Assembly (NCBI RefSeq): GCF_900215575.1
Contig: NZ_OBEJ01000001.1
Coordinates: 944,588-1,008,587 of the forward strand
Source of the DNA: Natronoarchaeum philippinense
GTDB lineage: Archaea > Halobacteriota > Halobacteria > Halobacteriales > Natronoarchaeaceae
Direction of reading: 5' to 3'
DNA: 64,000 nt
Shown: piece by piece, positions 15,947 through 25,173 of the stretch
How positions within the stretch are numbered: position 1 is the first letter of the stretch
Layout of the letters: every line of letters starts with the position of its first letter
The notes under the pieces: generated by a model
Database searches by the model: none
Seen by the model: only the letters and a program-made list of their open reading frames with translations
What the model was told of the DNA's origin: nothing
Program-made: the position numbers and the translations under genes

Positions 15947-18091
15947 ATGGACCGCAAGCAGGAGATGACCAGCGTCGACCTAGCCGCCCTCGCCGCGGAG
16001 TTGGGGAGCTACGAGGGCGCGAAGGTCGACAAAGCCTACCTCTACGGCGACGACTTTCTGCGGCTGAAGCTCCGGGACTTCGACCGCGGCCGGGTCGAAC
16101 TCCTCGTCGAAGTCGGCGATGTCAAGCGCGCCCACGCCGCCGCGCCCGAGCACGTCCCCGACGCGCCGGGGCGCCCGCCGAACTTCGCCATGATGCTTCG
16201 GAATCGGCTGTCCGGTGCTGACTTCGTCGGCGTCGAGCAGTTCGAGTTCGACCGGATTCTGGAGTTCAAGTTCGAGCGCGACGACGAGAACACCTCGATC
16301 GTCGCAGAGCTGTTCGGCCCCGGCAACCTCGCCGTGCTGGACCCGAACCGAGAAGTGATCGACTGTCTCGACACGGTTCGACTCAAGTCACGGACCGTCG
16401 CACCGGGTGCCCAGTACGAGTTCCCCGAATCCCGGATCAATCCCTTAGAGATGTCCTACGAGGCGTTTGCGGCGCTGATGGACGAATCCGACTCGGACGT
16501 GGTTCGGACGCTTGCGACGCAGCTCAACTTCGGCGGCCTGTACGCCGAGGAGCTGTGTTCCCGCGCCGGCGTCGAGAAGACGCTGGACATCGACGAGGCC
16601 GGCGACGAGCAGTACGAGCCGCTGTACGACGCCGCCGAAGAGTTGGCGGTGAGCCTCCGGACCGGCGCGCTCGATTCGCGGGTGTACTACGAGCCCGACG
16701 AGGAGGGCGACGGCATCGAGAACGCGACCCGCGTCGACGTGACGCCGCTCCCCTTAGAGGAGTACGAGCACCTGCCCGCCGAGGCGTTCGACACGTTCAC
16801 CGACGCCGCCGACGACTACTTCCACCACCTCGATCTCACCGAGGACGAGGACGCCGGCGGCGGCACCGACCGCCCCGACTTCGAGGGCGAGATCGAGAAG
16901 CAAAAGCGCATCATCGAGCAACAGGAGCAGGCGATCGAAGGGTTCGAGCAGGACGCCGAAGCCGAGCGCGAGAAGGCCGAATCGCTGTACGCCAACTACG
17001 GGCTGGCCGACGAGATTCTCTCGACGGTCCGGGAGGCCCGCGAGAACGACGTGCCGTGGGAGGAGATCGAAGAGACGTTCGAGGCCGGCGCCGAGCAGGG
17101 GATCGACGCCGCCGAGGCCGTCCGTCGAGTCGACGGCGAGAACGGCCGGGTGACGATCCGGATCGACGGCACCGACGTGACCCTCGACGCGAGCGAGGGC
17201 GTCGAGCACAACGCCGACCGGCTCTACACCGAGGCCAAGCGCATCGAGGACAAAAAGGAGGGCGCGAAAGCGGCCATCGAGGACACCCGCGAAGCGCTCG
17301 AAGACGTGAAACAGCGCCGCGAGGAGTGGGAGGCCCGACAGGAGGCGGGCGACGACGGTGGCGACGGTGAGGACGACGAAGACGACGAACAAGAAGAGAT
17401 CGACTGGCTCGACGAACCGTCGATCCCAGTGCGCAAGTCCGAACAGTGGTACGAGCGGTTCCGCTGGTTCCACACGAGCGACGGCTTCCTCGTGATCGGC
17501 GGGCGCAACGCCGACCAGAACGAGGAGCTCGTCAAGAAGTATCTCGATCGGGGCGACCGCTTTTTCCACGCCCAAGCCCACGGCGGCCCGGCGACGATTC
17601 TGAAGGCCACGGGCCCCAGCGAGTCGGCCAGAGACGTTGAGATTCCCGAGTCCAGCGAGCAGGAGGCCGCCCAGTTTGCGGTGTCTAACTCCTCGGTCTG
17701 GAAGGACGGCAAGTACAGCGGCGACGTGTACGCCGTCGACTACGATCAGGTGACCAAGACGCCCGAGAGCGGCGAGTACCTCGAAAAGGGCGGGTTTGCG
17801 ATCCGGGGCGACCGCGAGTACTTCCGCGATGTCGGCGTCGGCGCCGCGGTCGGGATCACCTGTGAGCCCTCGACGCGCGTGATCGGCGGCCCGCCGAGCG
17901 CGGTGCAAGAGCACGCCGAGACGCTGATTCAGGTCGAACCGGGCCGGTACGCGCAGGGCGACGTGGCAAAGCGAATCTACCGGGAGTTCCGCGAGCGCTT
18001 CGCGGACACCTCCTTCGTCCGGTCGGTCGCTAGCCCGGATCGCATCCAGCACTTCCTCCCGCCGGGCACCAGCAGGATCTCGGAGGAGTAG
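15947..18091 (+). CDS. rqcH: Ribosome rescue protein RqcH (NFACT family)
   Basis: A 714-residue homologue of bacterial RqcH and eukaryotic Rqc2/NEMF, which binds peptidyl-tRNA-obstructed large subunits and adds C-terminal tails to stalled chains. Visible parts: NFACT-N (about 1-290, with PNFAMMLRNRLSGA and LFGPGNLAVLD), two acidic coiled-coil arms (about 305-350 and 430-475) and NFACT-R (about 495-600, WFHTSDGFLVIGGRNADQNEEL). A long Glu/Asp-rich insert joins the last two. ATG 15947 matches the usual MDRKQxMTSVDL start. It is followed after two bases by a membrane-protein gene and then pelA, grouping two no-go or stalled-ribosome factors. Confidence 0.94.
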   Translation: MDRKQEMTSVDLAALAAELGSYEGAKVDKAYLYGDDFLRLKLRDFDRGRVELLVEVGDVKRAHAAAPEHVPDAPGRPPNFAMMLRNRLSGADFVGVEQFEFDRILEFKFERDDENTSIVAELFGPGNLAVLDPNREVIDCLDTVRLKSRTVAPGAQYEFPESRINPLEMSYEAFAALMDESDSDVVRTLATQLNFGGLYAEELCSRAGVEKTLDIDEAGDEQYEPLYDAAEELAVSLRTGALDSRVYYEPDEEGDGIENATRVDVTPLPLEEYEHLPAEAFDTFTDAADDYFHHLDLTEDEDAGGGTDRPDFEGEIEKQKRIIEQQEQAIEGFEQDAEAEREKAESLYANYGLADEILSTVREARENDVPWEEIEETFEAGAEQGIDAAEAVRRVDGENGRVTIRIDGTDVTLDASEGVEHNADRLYTEAKRIEDKKEGAKAAIEDTREALEDVKQRREEWEARQEAGDDGGDGEDDEDDEQEEIDWLDEPSIPVRKSEQWYERFRWFHTSDGFLVIGGRNADQNEELVKKYLDRGDRFFHAQAHGGPATILKATGPSESARDVEIPESSEQEAAQFAVSNSSVWKDGKYSGDVYAVDYDQVTKTPESGEYLEKGGFAIRGDREYFRDVGVGAAVGITCEPSTRVIGGPPSAVQEHAETLIQVEPGRYAQGDVAKRIYREFRERFADTSFVRSVASPDRIQHFLPPGTSRISEE

Positions 18092-18093
18092 CC

Positions 18094-18828
18094 ATGCGGA
18101 TGCAAGAGGGTCTCAAGTACCCGTTTCGGGCCGATCGGCCGATGGATCTGTTCGCCGTCGGGGTCGTTCTCGGGTTGGCGGTTGCGGTGCTGGCTCGCTT
18201 CGCCGTCGCTCTGTACCCGCTTGTCTTCTGGATCCCCGCGGTCGCGCTGGCGGCGGTGCCGGCGATCGCACTACTTGGCTACCTACTGCGATCGTTCGCC
18301 GCGACGGTCGAGGGCGACGAGACGCCGCCGTCCTTCGGGTCGCCGACAGAGATACTCAAAGACGGCGTGCGCGCGCTGGTCGTCTCGCTGGTGTATCTCC
18401 TCGTCCCGCTTGCGATCGTGTTGGTGACGCTGGTCGGCGCGATGGGATCGCCCCTGTCCGGCGAGAGCGTTCCTCCCGGTGCGGTGATCGGAATCTACGC
18501 CGCCGGGACGATGACGCTGGTGCTCGTCGGGCTGTTTTGCTACGCCTACCTCGCCGCGTTCGGCGCGGCGGCCCGCGGCGAATCGCTCCGGGCTGCGCTC
18601 GATCCGCGAGGACGCCGCCGGACGCTGGCCGACGCCCGGTACTTCGTCGGCTGGGCGATGGCGTCGATACTCGTAGTGACGGGCTGGGCGGCGATGCTGG
18701 TCGCGGTGAACCAGAACCTGCTCGGACTGCTGGCGGTCGTGGTCGCGTTCTACGCACACCTCGCGGCCGCCCGCGTCGGCGCCGAGGGGTATCGTCGCTC
18801 GCTTGGACTGCACCGAGACAGCCGGTAA
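18094..18828 (+). CDS. DUF4013-type membrane protein
   Basis: A 244-residue protein with about six hydrophobic segments (approximately 18-38, 42-65, 88-112, 125-155, 180-200, 205-222) and the N-terminal EGLKYPFR and GYLLRSF patterns of the archaeal DUF4013 family, whose function is unknown. It begins two bases after the rqcH stop, so it is surely cotranscribed and possibly translationally coupled. The placement between rqcH and pelA could hint at a link with ribosomes at the membrane, but the association may be simple operon packing. Confidence 0.85.
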   Translation: MRMQEGLKYPFRADRPMDLFAVGVVLGLAVAVLARFAVALYPLVFWIPAVALAAVPAIALLGYLLRSFAATVEGDETPPSFGSPTEILKDGVRALVVSLVYLLVPLAIVLVTLVGAMGSPLSGESVPPGAVIGIYAAGTMTLVLVGLFCYAYLAAFGAAARGESLRAALDPRGRRRTLADARYFVGWAMASILVVTGWAAMLVAVNQNLLGLLAVVVAFYAHLAAARVGAEGYRRSLGLHRDSR

Positions 18829-18963
18829 GCGGCGTCTCGACGCCACGCCAACTGCACGGCGGTGTCCCGACGCCGCTGTGAAGTCATCGGAACAGCGCAC
18901 CGGCGATTTTCCGCCCCCGACCGAATAACAGCGCACTTACGACAGGGGAACGGAGCCACGGCC

Positions 18964-20031
18964 ATGCGAATACAGGACCGCCATCACGTCGACGGCCAGC
19001 GCGAGCGGGTGACGCTCGTCCCCGAGAGCCTCGACGACCTCTGGCACCTCCAGTACGTGCTGGAGCCGGGCGATCTCGTCTCCGGCGACACGACCCGGCG
19101 CATCCAGCGCAACGACGACCAGATGCGCGACACCGGCGGCCAGCGCGAGCCGATGCACGTCACCATCGACGTCGAGGACGTGGAGTTTCACAAGTTCGCC
19201 AATCGCCTGCGCGTCAGCGGCGTCATCGAGGACTGCTCGCGGGAGGACCAGCTCGGGCTCCATCACACGCTCAACGTCGAAGAGCGCGAGGAACTCACGG
19301 TCGAGAAGGTGTTCAAGCCCGATCAGGACGAGCGCCTACAGGAAGCCGTCGAGGCGACCGAGAATCCGGACGTTGCGGTCGCCACCGTCGAGGAGGGACA
19401 GGCCCACATCCACACCGTCGCCCAGTACGGCACCGAGGAGCGCGCCCGGTTCACCGGGACGACCGGCAAGGGCGAGTACAGCCGCGGCCGGGACGAGCTG
19501 TTCGACGAACTGGCGACCGCACTGGCACGGATGGACGTGGACGCGATCATTCTGGCTGGGCCGGGCTTTACCAAGCAGGACGCGCTCGATTACATCCAAG
19601 AAGAGACCCCCGAGGTCGCAAAGAAAATTTCGACCGTCGACACCAGCGGTGTCGGCGACCGCGGCGTCCACGAGGTCCTCAAACGCGGCGCCATCGACGA
19701 GGTCCAAGAGGAGACTCGCATCGCCGAGGAAGCCGAGTACATCGACGAGCTGACCGCCCGGATCGCCACGGGCGCGAAGGCGTCCTACGGCCCCGAAAAC
19801 GTCGCGGAGGCAGCCGACTTCGGCGCCGTCGAGACGCTACTGATCCTCGACGAGAAACTCCGCGAGGAACGCGGCGCCGACGGCGAGTGGGAGATCGACG
19901 TGGACGAAGTCATCACGAAAGTCGAGCGACAGGGCGGCGACGTGACCGTCTTTTCGGGCGAGTTCGACCCCGGCCAGCAGCTCTCGAATCTCGGTGGGAT
20001 CGCGGCGTTGCTGCGCTATCGGCTGGAATAA
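18964..20031 (+). CDS. pelA: mRNA surveillance protein pelota
   Basis: A 355-residue archaeal pelota (aPelota/Dom34), which binds the empty A site of stalled ribosomes with aEF1A and recruits ABCE1 to split them. Domain 1 is an Sm-like fold (about 1-130: [20 protein letters not shown]), domain 2 spans about 135-255 with [10 protein letters not shown], and domain 3 about 256-355 ends [23 protein letters not shown]. The release-factor GGQ motif is absent, as expected. ATG 18964 gives the standard MRIQDR start. It lies 135 bases after the DUF4013 gene, in a ribosome-rescue neighbourhood with rqcH. Confidence 0.95.
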   Translation: MRIQDRHHVDGQRERVTLVPESLDDLWHLQYVLEPGDLVSGDTTRRIQRNDDQMRDTGGQREPMHVTIDVEDVEFHKFANRLRVSGVIEDCSREDQLGLHHTLNVEEREELTVEKVFKPDQDERLQEAVEATENPDVAVATVEEGQAHIHTVAQYGTEERARFTGTTGKGEYSRGRDELFDELATALARMDVDAIILAGPGFTKQDALDYIQEETPEVAKKISTVDTSGVGDRGVHEVLKRGAIDEVQEETRIAEEAEYIDELTARIATGAKASYGPENVAEAADFGAVETLLILDEKLREERGADGEWEIDVDEVITKVERQGGDVTVFSGEFDPGQQLSNLGGIAALLRYRLE

Positions 20032-20052
20032 AGAGAGAGTCCGCAGCGTCGT

Positions 20053-20811
20053 CTAGACGCCGAGGTTCGCCTCGACGATCTGGATCAGCATTCTCGCGAA
20101 GTTCGACTCAGCGCTCCAGATCGCCGTCTCCCGGTCGCCGCCGGGTACCGAGTCGTCGCCGACCACGCTCAAGAGAAGCGTGTCGCCGTCGACGAACACG
20201 ACCCGGCCGGCCGGCGACTCCTCGCCGTGGTGGACGGGCGGATCCGCGACGTGGACGCCGTCGACCGACTCGAAGTACGCTCGAACGTCGGGGTTCTCGC
20301 TGACGACCGCCACGACCAGTCCGTCGTCGACGCGTTCACGGAGCGTGCGCTCGATCTCGTCGCTGATCAGCGATTGATCGCCCGACCCGAACACGACGCG
20401 TTCGTCGGCCTCGCGGATGAGTTCGATCGCGCGCTCTTCGACTCGCTCGGAGCCCCGCAGCGTCCAGATCGCTTCCTGCTCCTCGGCGCCGTCGTCGTGC
20501 TGGTCGCGCACGTCCTCGACGTAGTCGAACGCCTGCTCTTGCTCGCGCTCGAACCGGGAGCGCAGCGTCTCGCGCGCCTCGTCGATGCCGACGGGGCGGT
20601 ACTGGATCGGACTGGACTGCTGGACCTCAATCAGGCCGCGGTCGGCGAGGTTTTCGGCGACGCTGTAGACCTGCGAGCGTGGCACGTCCGTGATCCGGTG
20701 TACGTCCCGCGCGGTGCCCGCGCCCAGTTTCTGGAGCGCGATGAACACCTTGGCCTCGTAGCTGGTCAGCCCGAGGCGTTCCAGCGATTCGACGGCGTCG
20801 GATTCACTCAT
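20053..20811 (-). CDS. TrmB family transcriptional regulator
   Basis: A 252-residue archaeal regulator. Residues 5-70 form the TrmB winged helix (LERLGLTSYEAKVFIALQKLG, then DVPRSQVYSVAENL as recognition helix). A coiled segment (about 78-108) follows, then a phospholipase-D-like regulatory domain (about 115-250). Its ATG overlaps the stop of the upstream MMPL gene by eight bases (ATGAGTGA), so the two are one translational unit. It probably controls this operon, perhaps through the 50-bp dyad at 23846-23895. The ligand is unknown; many such haloarchaeal proteins are not sugar sensors. Confidence 0.92.
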   Translation of the reverse strand: MSESDAVESLERLGLTSYEAKVFIALQKLGAGTARDVHRITDVPRSQVYSVAENLADRGLIEVQQSSPIQYRPVGIDEARETLRSRFEREQEQAFDYVEDVRDQHDDGAEEQEAIWTLRGSERVEERAIELIREADERVVFGSGDQSLISDEIERTLRERVDDGLVVAVVSENPDVRAYFESVDGVHVADPPVHHGEESPAGRVVFVDGDTLLLSVVGDDSVPGGDRETAIWSAESNFARMLIQIVEANLGV

Positions 20812-23800
20812 CGGCGGATGGCGTAGCGTCGGCAGCGGGCGTTTCCTCGCCGGACGCGTCGAGCGTCTCGGCGGGACCGAAGTAGCGCGTCCACACGACC
20901 AGCAGACTCGGCAGGACGACGACGCTGGCGACGAAGGCGTAGATAATCGTCATCCCGGTGATGATGCCGAACTGCTGGAGCGGCGGCATGATCGAGAACA
21001 CGAGCACGCCGAACCCGCCGACGGTCGTCGCCGCGCTGCCAAGCAACGCGCCGCCGGTGCCGGTGAGACTGACGCGCATCGCCTCCCACGCGTTGTCCTG
21101 CCTGTCGAGTTCGATGTTGTAGCGCTCGCTGAGGTGGATGCTGTAGGCCACGCCCATCCCGATCGTCAGGCTGGTGATCATCCCCGTCAGGACGTTGAAG
21201 GACATCCCGAGCAGGTACATCGTCCCGAGGATCCAGCTGACAGACAGGGCGACGGGCAACAGCGTCACGATGCCAAGCGTCGCGCTGTCGTACTGGAACC
21301 GGTAGACGATCGCCAAGAAGGCAAAGACCGTCACCAGCGTCACCAGCAGGCTCTGGATCACCGTATCGAGCAGTTCGTTCTGGCCGACCTCGTTGACGAT
21401 CGGCGTCCCGGTTGCGACCGCGGAGCGCGTCTCGCTCGCGCCGTCGTCGTCGATGGTGGCAGCCACGCCGCGGACGTCCTCCGTGATCGCGCCGGTGCTC
21501 GCACCGCCCTTAACTGAGATGGACATCCGGAGCGCTTGGTACTCGTACTCCCCGGAGCCGGTTCGGTGAACCACCTGTGCGGCCTGAGTGGGCGCGGTGC
21601 GGTAGAGCGCGTCGTACACCTGCTCGACGTTCTGCTCGGGGACGCCGTCACCGTCTGTGTCGGCGGCGGTGAGCGTCGCGTTGAACGTCTCGTTCGAGCT
21701 GGCCGCAGACTGCATCACCGTCAGTGGGCTTTGAACGTCGGCCCGATCGTTCGAGAGAATAACCGCCGTGTCCATCTCGGCGGCCTCCGCTTGGGCCTCG
21801 TCGATCCGGTGTAACGTCTCTGGTGAGGAGACGCTCCCCCTGACGAGGACCTCGCCTTGGGAGTTCTCGACGACGAAGTTGTCGTAGACGTAGTCCATGT
21901 GGTCCTTGGCGTTGTACTCGCCGGGCTCGAGCGGTCCGGGGAGGCTGTCCATCCAGTCCGGCGGGTCGCCGGCGATGAAGTCCTCCTGCTGGAAGCTCGT
22001 GTCGACCTGCGTCGCGGCGGCGCCGCCGGCGACGCTGACGACGAGCGCGATGGCGATGACGACCATTGGCGCCTTGCGGGCCAGCGTCTCGCCGGTCGAC
22101 AGGAGATCACCCAGCCGACCGCCGCCGGTCCCGAAGGCGCGCTTCTTGCGGTCGAAGCCGCGGGCTTCGAGGAACTCGTCGAGTTCGACCTTGACCGCCG
22201 GCACGAGGACGCCGAAGATCACCAGCGCCGAGAGGATGCCGACGGAGCTGACGATGCCGAAGTCGCGGATCGGCCCCATGGGACTGACGAGGTTCGACAG
22301 GAAGCCGATGGCGGTCGTCGCCGTCACCCACACCAGCGTGGCGCCGACGCCGCCCAGTGCAACCCGCATCGCGCTGCGGACGCCGTCACCCGCGTCGGCG
22401 CTGCGATCCTGGCGCTGTTCGCGGTGGCGCATGAACACGTGGATCGCGTAGTCCACCGACAGCCCGATCAACAGGACCGGCACCGCGATGAAGATCATGT
22501 TGAACGTGATCCCGGCCCAGCCCATGAACCCGAACGTCCAGAGCAGCACCGCGATGATGCCGACGAAGCCGAGCGCGATGTCGAGCAGGTCGCGGTAGGC
22601 GACGATGAGGGCCAACAGGACAAACAGCATCGCCAGCGGCCCGACGATCGCCAGACTGTCGTTCATCGAGCGGGTGATCTCGTCGCTGATCAGCCCGAAG
22701 CCGAAGACGATGTAATCGCCCTCGACCATCTGAGCGTCGGCAACGTCCTGCATTGCCAGTTGGCTCTCGATGAGCACGTCGCTCGCAGAGCCGGTCTGGA
22801 CGTTCCCGGTAGCGATCTCCTGCCGGAGAATCATCATCCGGGCGTCCGCTGTCGTCGGGTTGTCCGGATCGTACTGCGTCGAGAGCAGTTGATAGGCCAT
22901 TCCCTGCCCGCTATCGGGGTCGAGGGTTCCGACGAGAACGGCGTCGACCTCGCTCTCGTTCATCGACTCCAGCTGCTGGAGTTGGGCGTCGAGCGAGGGC
23001 TGGCTCTCTTGGCTCTGGAGCGCGGCGAACTGCTCGGCGAACACGCCGCGAGTACCCCGCTGATAGGCTTGCTGAAGTTGCTGATCCAACTCGGCGGATC
23101 GAGTCTGGTAGGTCGACTCGTTGATCGCATCGCGCTCGTACTGGCGCTGCAGAGCGATCTGCTGGGCGGTCAGGTTCCGCACGGAACTCGCGGAGGCGTT
23201 GAACTGCGTCGCCTGCTCTGCTGAGAGCTCCGCGGTGGCGTCAGCGCGAACCGCGACCAGCGATTGCTCGATCTCGGCCGACCGCGCCTGATACGTCGAC
23301 TCGTTGATCTCGCCCTGCTGGTAGGAGGCGTTCAACTGGGCGTACTGTCGTTGCAGGCCAGCCGTCTGATTCAGCGCGTCGCTCAGTCCACCGGCCCGCG
23401 CCTGCAGTTCGGCGGCGCGCTCTTGGCTGATCGCCGTGATGGCGACGAGATTGGAGACGCCGAGCGCGGGCTGTTGTTGATCGAGCGTCGCGTTGATCGT
23501 CTCGTTGTCCAACAGCGCCTGCTGGTACTCCAGCGACGACACCAGCGACTCCTTGCTGAGGACGTTACCGGACTCGTTCCGGACGATCACTTGCACTCGG
23601 GAGACGTTCTCCTCGCCGGGCGGAACGAAGTTGTTAGTGATGTAGTTCTGTGCTTCGACGGCGTCGTTGTCGCTCTGGAAGGCGTCGAACGACGACGACT
23701 GTTCGACCATGCCGGCGCCGCTGCCGAGCGCGAGCGTCATCACGAGCATCGCCGCGATGACGATCCGCGAGTGGCTCATCACGATCGACGCGAGGCGGTC

Positions 23801-23812
23801 GGGGAGGCTCAC
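20804..23812 (-). CDS. RND superfamily exporter (MMPL/HpnN-like)
   Basis: A 1002-residue transporter with two copies of a one-plus-five helix unit, each with a large external loop. The first helix is at about 17-36. Membrane bundles lie at about 370-540 and 800-975, with GLSVDYAIHVFMRHREQR and GMGVAYSIHLSERYN carrying the intramembrane Asp/Tyr positions of MMPL proteins. The first external loop (about 40-370) is unusual: a long coiled coil with two copies of INESTYQ(A/T)RSAE, 61 residues apart. The substrate is probably a lipid or other hydrophobic compound. The start is GTG 23812, with GGAGG about eight bases upstream. The TrmB gene overlaps its end. Confidence 0.92.
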   Translation of the reverse strand: MSLPDRLASIVMSHSRIVIAAMLVMTLALGSGAGMVEQSSSFDAFQSDNDAVEAQNYITNNFVPPGEENVSRVQVIVRNESGNVLSKESLVSSLEYQQALLDNETINATLDQQQPALGVSNLVAITAISQERAAELQARAGGLSDALNQTAGLQRQYAQLNASYQQGEINESTYQARSAEIEQSLVAVRADATAELSAEQATQFNASASSVRNLTAQQIALQRQYERDAINESTYQTRSAELDQQLQQAYQRGTRGVFAEQFAALQSQESQPSLDAQLQQLESMNESEVDAVLVGTLDPDSGQGMAYQLLSTQYDPDNPTTADARMMILRQEIATGNVQTGSASDVLIESQLAMQDVADAQMVEGDYIVFGFGLISDEITRSMNDSLAIVGPLAMLFVLLALIVAYRDLLDIALGFVGIIAVLLWTFGFMGWAGITFNMIFIAVPVLLIGLSVDYAIHVFMRHREQRQDRSADAGDGVRSAMRVALGGVGATLVWVTATTAIGFLSNLVSPMGPIRDFGIVSSVGILSALVIFGVLVPAVKVELDEFLEARGFDRKKRAFGTGGGRLGDLLSTGETLARKAPMVVIAIALVVSVAGGAAATQVDTSFQQEDFIAGDPPDWMDSLPGPLEPGEYNAKDHMDYVYDNFVVENSQGEVLVRGSVSSPETLHRIDEAQAEAAEMDTAVILSNDRADVQSPLTVMQSAASSNETFNATLTAADTDGDGVPEQNVEQVYDALYRTAPTQAAQVVHRTGSGEYEYQALRMSISVKGGASTGAITEDVRGVAATIDDDGASETRSAVATGTPIVNEVGQNELLDTVIQSLLVTLVTVFAFLAIVYRFQYDSATLGIVTLLPVALSVSWILGTMYLLGMSFNVLTGMITSLTIGMGVAYSIHLSERYNIELDRQDNAWEAMRVSLTGTGGALLGSAATTVGGFGVLVFSIMPPLQQFGIITGMTIIYAFVASVVVLPSLLVVWTRYFGPAETLDASGEETPAADATPSADE

Positions 23813-23845
23813 CGCGATCCCTCCGGACGACTGTTCGACGGTATT

Positions 23846-23895
23846 CTGTTAGTATCCTGCATACAACACCACTGTTGTTATGGCGCTACTAACAG
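23846..23895. promoter_or_regulatory. 50-bp nested dyad, candidate operator of the MMPL-TrmB operon
   Basis: CTGTTAGTA (23846-23854) and TACTAACAG (23887-23895) are perfect 9-bp arms. Inside, ACAACA (23863-23868) and TGTTGT (23873-23878) are perfect 6-bp arms with exactly the same centre (23870.5). A TATA-like GTTGTATG on the minus strand lies within the structure, about 55 bases before the GTG start. This is the layout of a two-dimer operator; the cotranscribed TrmB protein is the natural candidate ligand. Confidence 0.7.
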
Positions 23896-24031
23896 TACGT
23901 TCGATTTAGGTGTGACGGTATCAGCCAACCGGAGCGACGACCGCGACATCGGCGTCGAGCACCGCTGCTGGGCGCCTCTACGACGTTTGAGAGCAAGCAG
24001 CAGTGCGGGACGGCCAGCAGCGAGACGTTGC

Positions 24032-24766
24032 TCAGTCGATCCGGACAGTCGTCAAGTCCTCAGCGAACCGCACGTCGCCGTCGTAGTGGGCACCGACGCT
24101 CTCTAACATCTCCTCGTGACGCCCCTCCGTGTGAGGATAGAGGTGTGTCAGGTAGACGCGACCGAACTCGTGGCCCGAGAGCGCCCGGCCGAGCGACGCT
24201 GGCGTCGGGTGGTTATCGACTTCGACATCGTCGGGAAACGAGCAGTCGTGAACCAGCACGCCAGAGCCGTCGGCGAACGACGCCAGCCCGGCGAACGCCT
24301 CGGTGTCGCCGCTGACCGTGAGCCGATCGTCGAAGCGGTAGGCCAGCCCGAGCTTGGAGTGGCGGACCTCGCGGGCGCGAATATCGAATCCCGCGACCGA
24401 GAACTCGCCGGGGTGGACCTCACGGACGCCGAGGTCGATCCGGTCGCGCAGGTAGTCGTGCACGTCGAGCAAGTCGTCGACGAGCGCCTTCGTGCCGGAC
24501 GGCCCGACGACGGTCAGGTTCTCCTCGCCGGCGAGCCAGCGAGCCTTCAGGATCGGGAGGAGATCGGCGACGTGATCGAGATGGTGATGGGTCAAAAGCA
24601 CCGTCGAGACGGACTCGTAGCCGACGCCACACTGCTGGAGGCGCTGGAGGACGCCGCTGCCACAGTCGACCAGCAGGGTTCGCCCGTCGTCCTGTACGAG
24701 CAGCCCCGACTGGTAGCGATCGCCCGTCGGCATCGCGCTGCCGGTCCCGAGAAACGTGACGCGCAT
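24032..24766 (-). CDS. Ribonuclease Z-like MBL-fold hydrolase
   Basis: A 244-residue metallo-beta-lactamase-fold protein of the RNase Z/ElaC group. It opens MRVTFLGTGSAMP and carries the THHHLDH metal motif (H60, H62, D64, H65), the VSGDTEAFAGL aspartate, VHDCSFPDD and a C-terminal TH(L) histidine. It lacks the long flexible arm of canonical tRNase Z and is shorter than the roughly 300-residue archaeal enzyme, so it may be an arylsulfatase- or phosphodiesterase-type relative instead. The ATG at 24766 is chosen over an ATG 32 codons upstream because the family starts exactly there. It is divergent from the PCD gene. Confidence 0.86.
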   Translation of the reverse strand: MRVTFLGTGSAMPTGDRYQSGLLVQDDGRTLLVDCGSGVLQRLQQCGVGYESVSTVLLTHHHLDHVADLLPILKARWLAGEENLTVVGPSGTKALVDDLLDVHDYLRDRIDLGVREVHPGEFSVAGFDIRAREVRHSKLGLAYRFDDRLTVSGDTEAFAGLASFADGSGVLVHDCSFPDDVEVDNHPTPASLGRALSGHEFGRVYLTHLYPHTEGRHEEMLESVGAHYDGDVRFAEDLTTVRID

Positions 24767-24894
24767 GGTCGAACACCCGACCCGGACCCCCATAACGGCT
24801 TTGCACCGCCCGACGGCGTCGCGGCCAGCCGACGCTCCCCGACGATGCTGTTTCGGGGACATACTTTATTTCGGAGGAGCGCGTTGCGGGGCGT

Positions 24895-25170
24895 ATGGCC
24901 GACCTGCTATCGGACGACGAGATCGCGGAACAGTTGCCCGAAGAATGGGAGCGCGACGGCGACGAGGTCGTTCGCGTCTACGAGTTCGACGACTACCTCC
25001 GCGGCGTCACGTTCGCCCAGATGGTCGGCGAGATCGCCGAAGCGGAGTTCCACCACCCGACGATCGAGATCCGCTACAAGGAAGTCGAGGTCCGCTTTAC
25101 CAGCCACGAGGAGGGCGGCATCACGGACCAAGACATCCACATGGCGGAACTGATCGAAAACGAACACTGA
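24895..25170 (+). CDS. 4a-hydroxytetrahydrobiopterin dehydratase (pterin carbinolamine dehydratase)
   Basis: A 91-residue PCD/DCoH-fold enzyme. The signature is complete: H53-H54-P55 in AEFHHPTIEIRY, H71 in FTSHEEGG and the downstream aspartates (D78/D80). It dehydrates 4a-hydroxytetrahydropterin formed by aromatic amino acid hydroxylases; in archaea its partner is often unknown and it may act in pterin recycling or as a regulatory cofactor. No hydroxylase gene is in this window. It is followed after three bases by the LWR-salt gene, so the two are cotranscribed. Confidence 0.93.
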   Translation: MADLLSDDEIAEQLPEEWERDGDEVVRVYEFDDYLRGVTFAQMVGEIAEAEFHHPTIEIRYKEVEVRFTSHEEGGITDQDIHMAELIENEH

Positions 25171-25173
25171 GCA

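Noticed and set aside
16754-18052. 432-codon minus-strand frame opposite rqcH
   Set aside because: Antisense shadow without motifs; rqcH on the other strand is clearly real.
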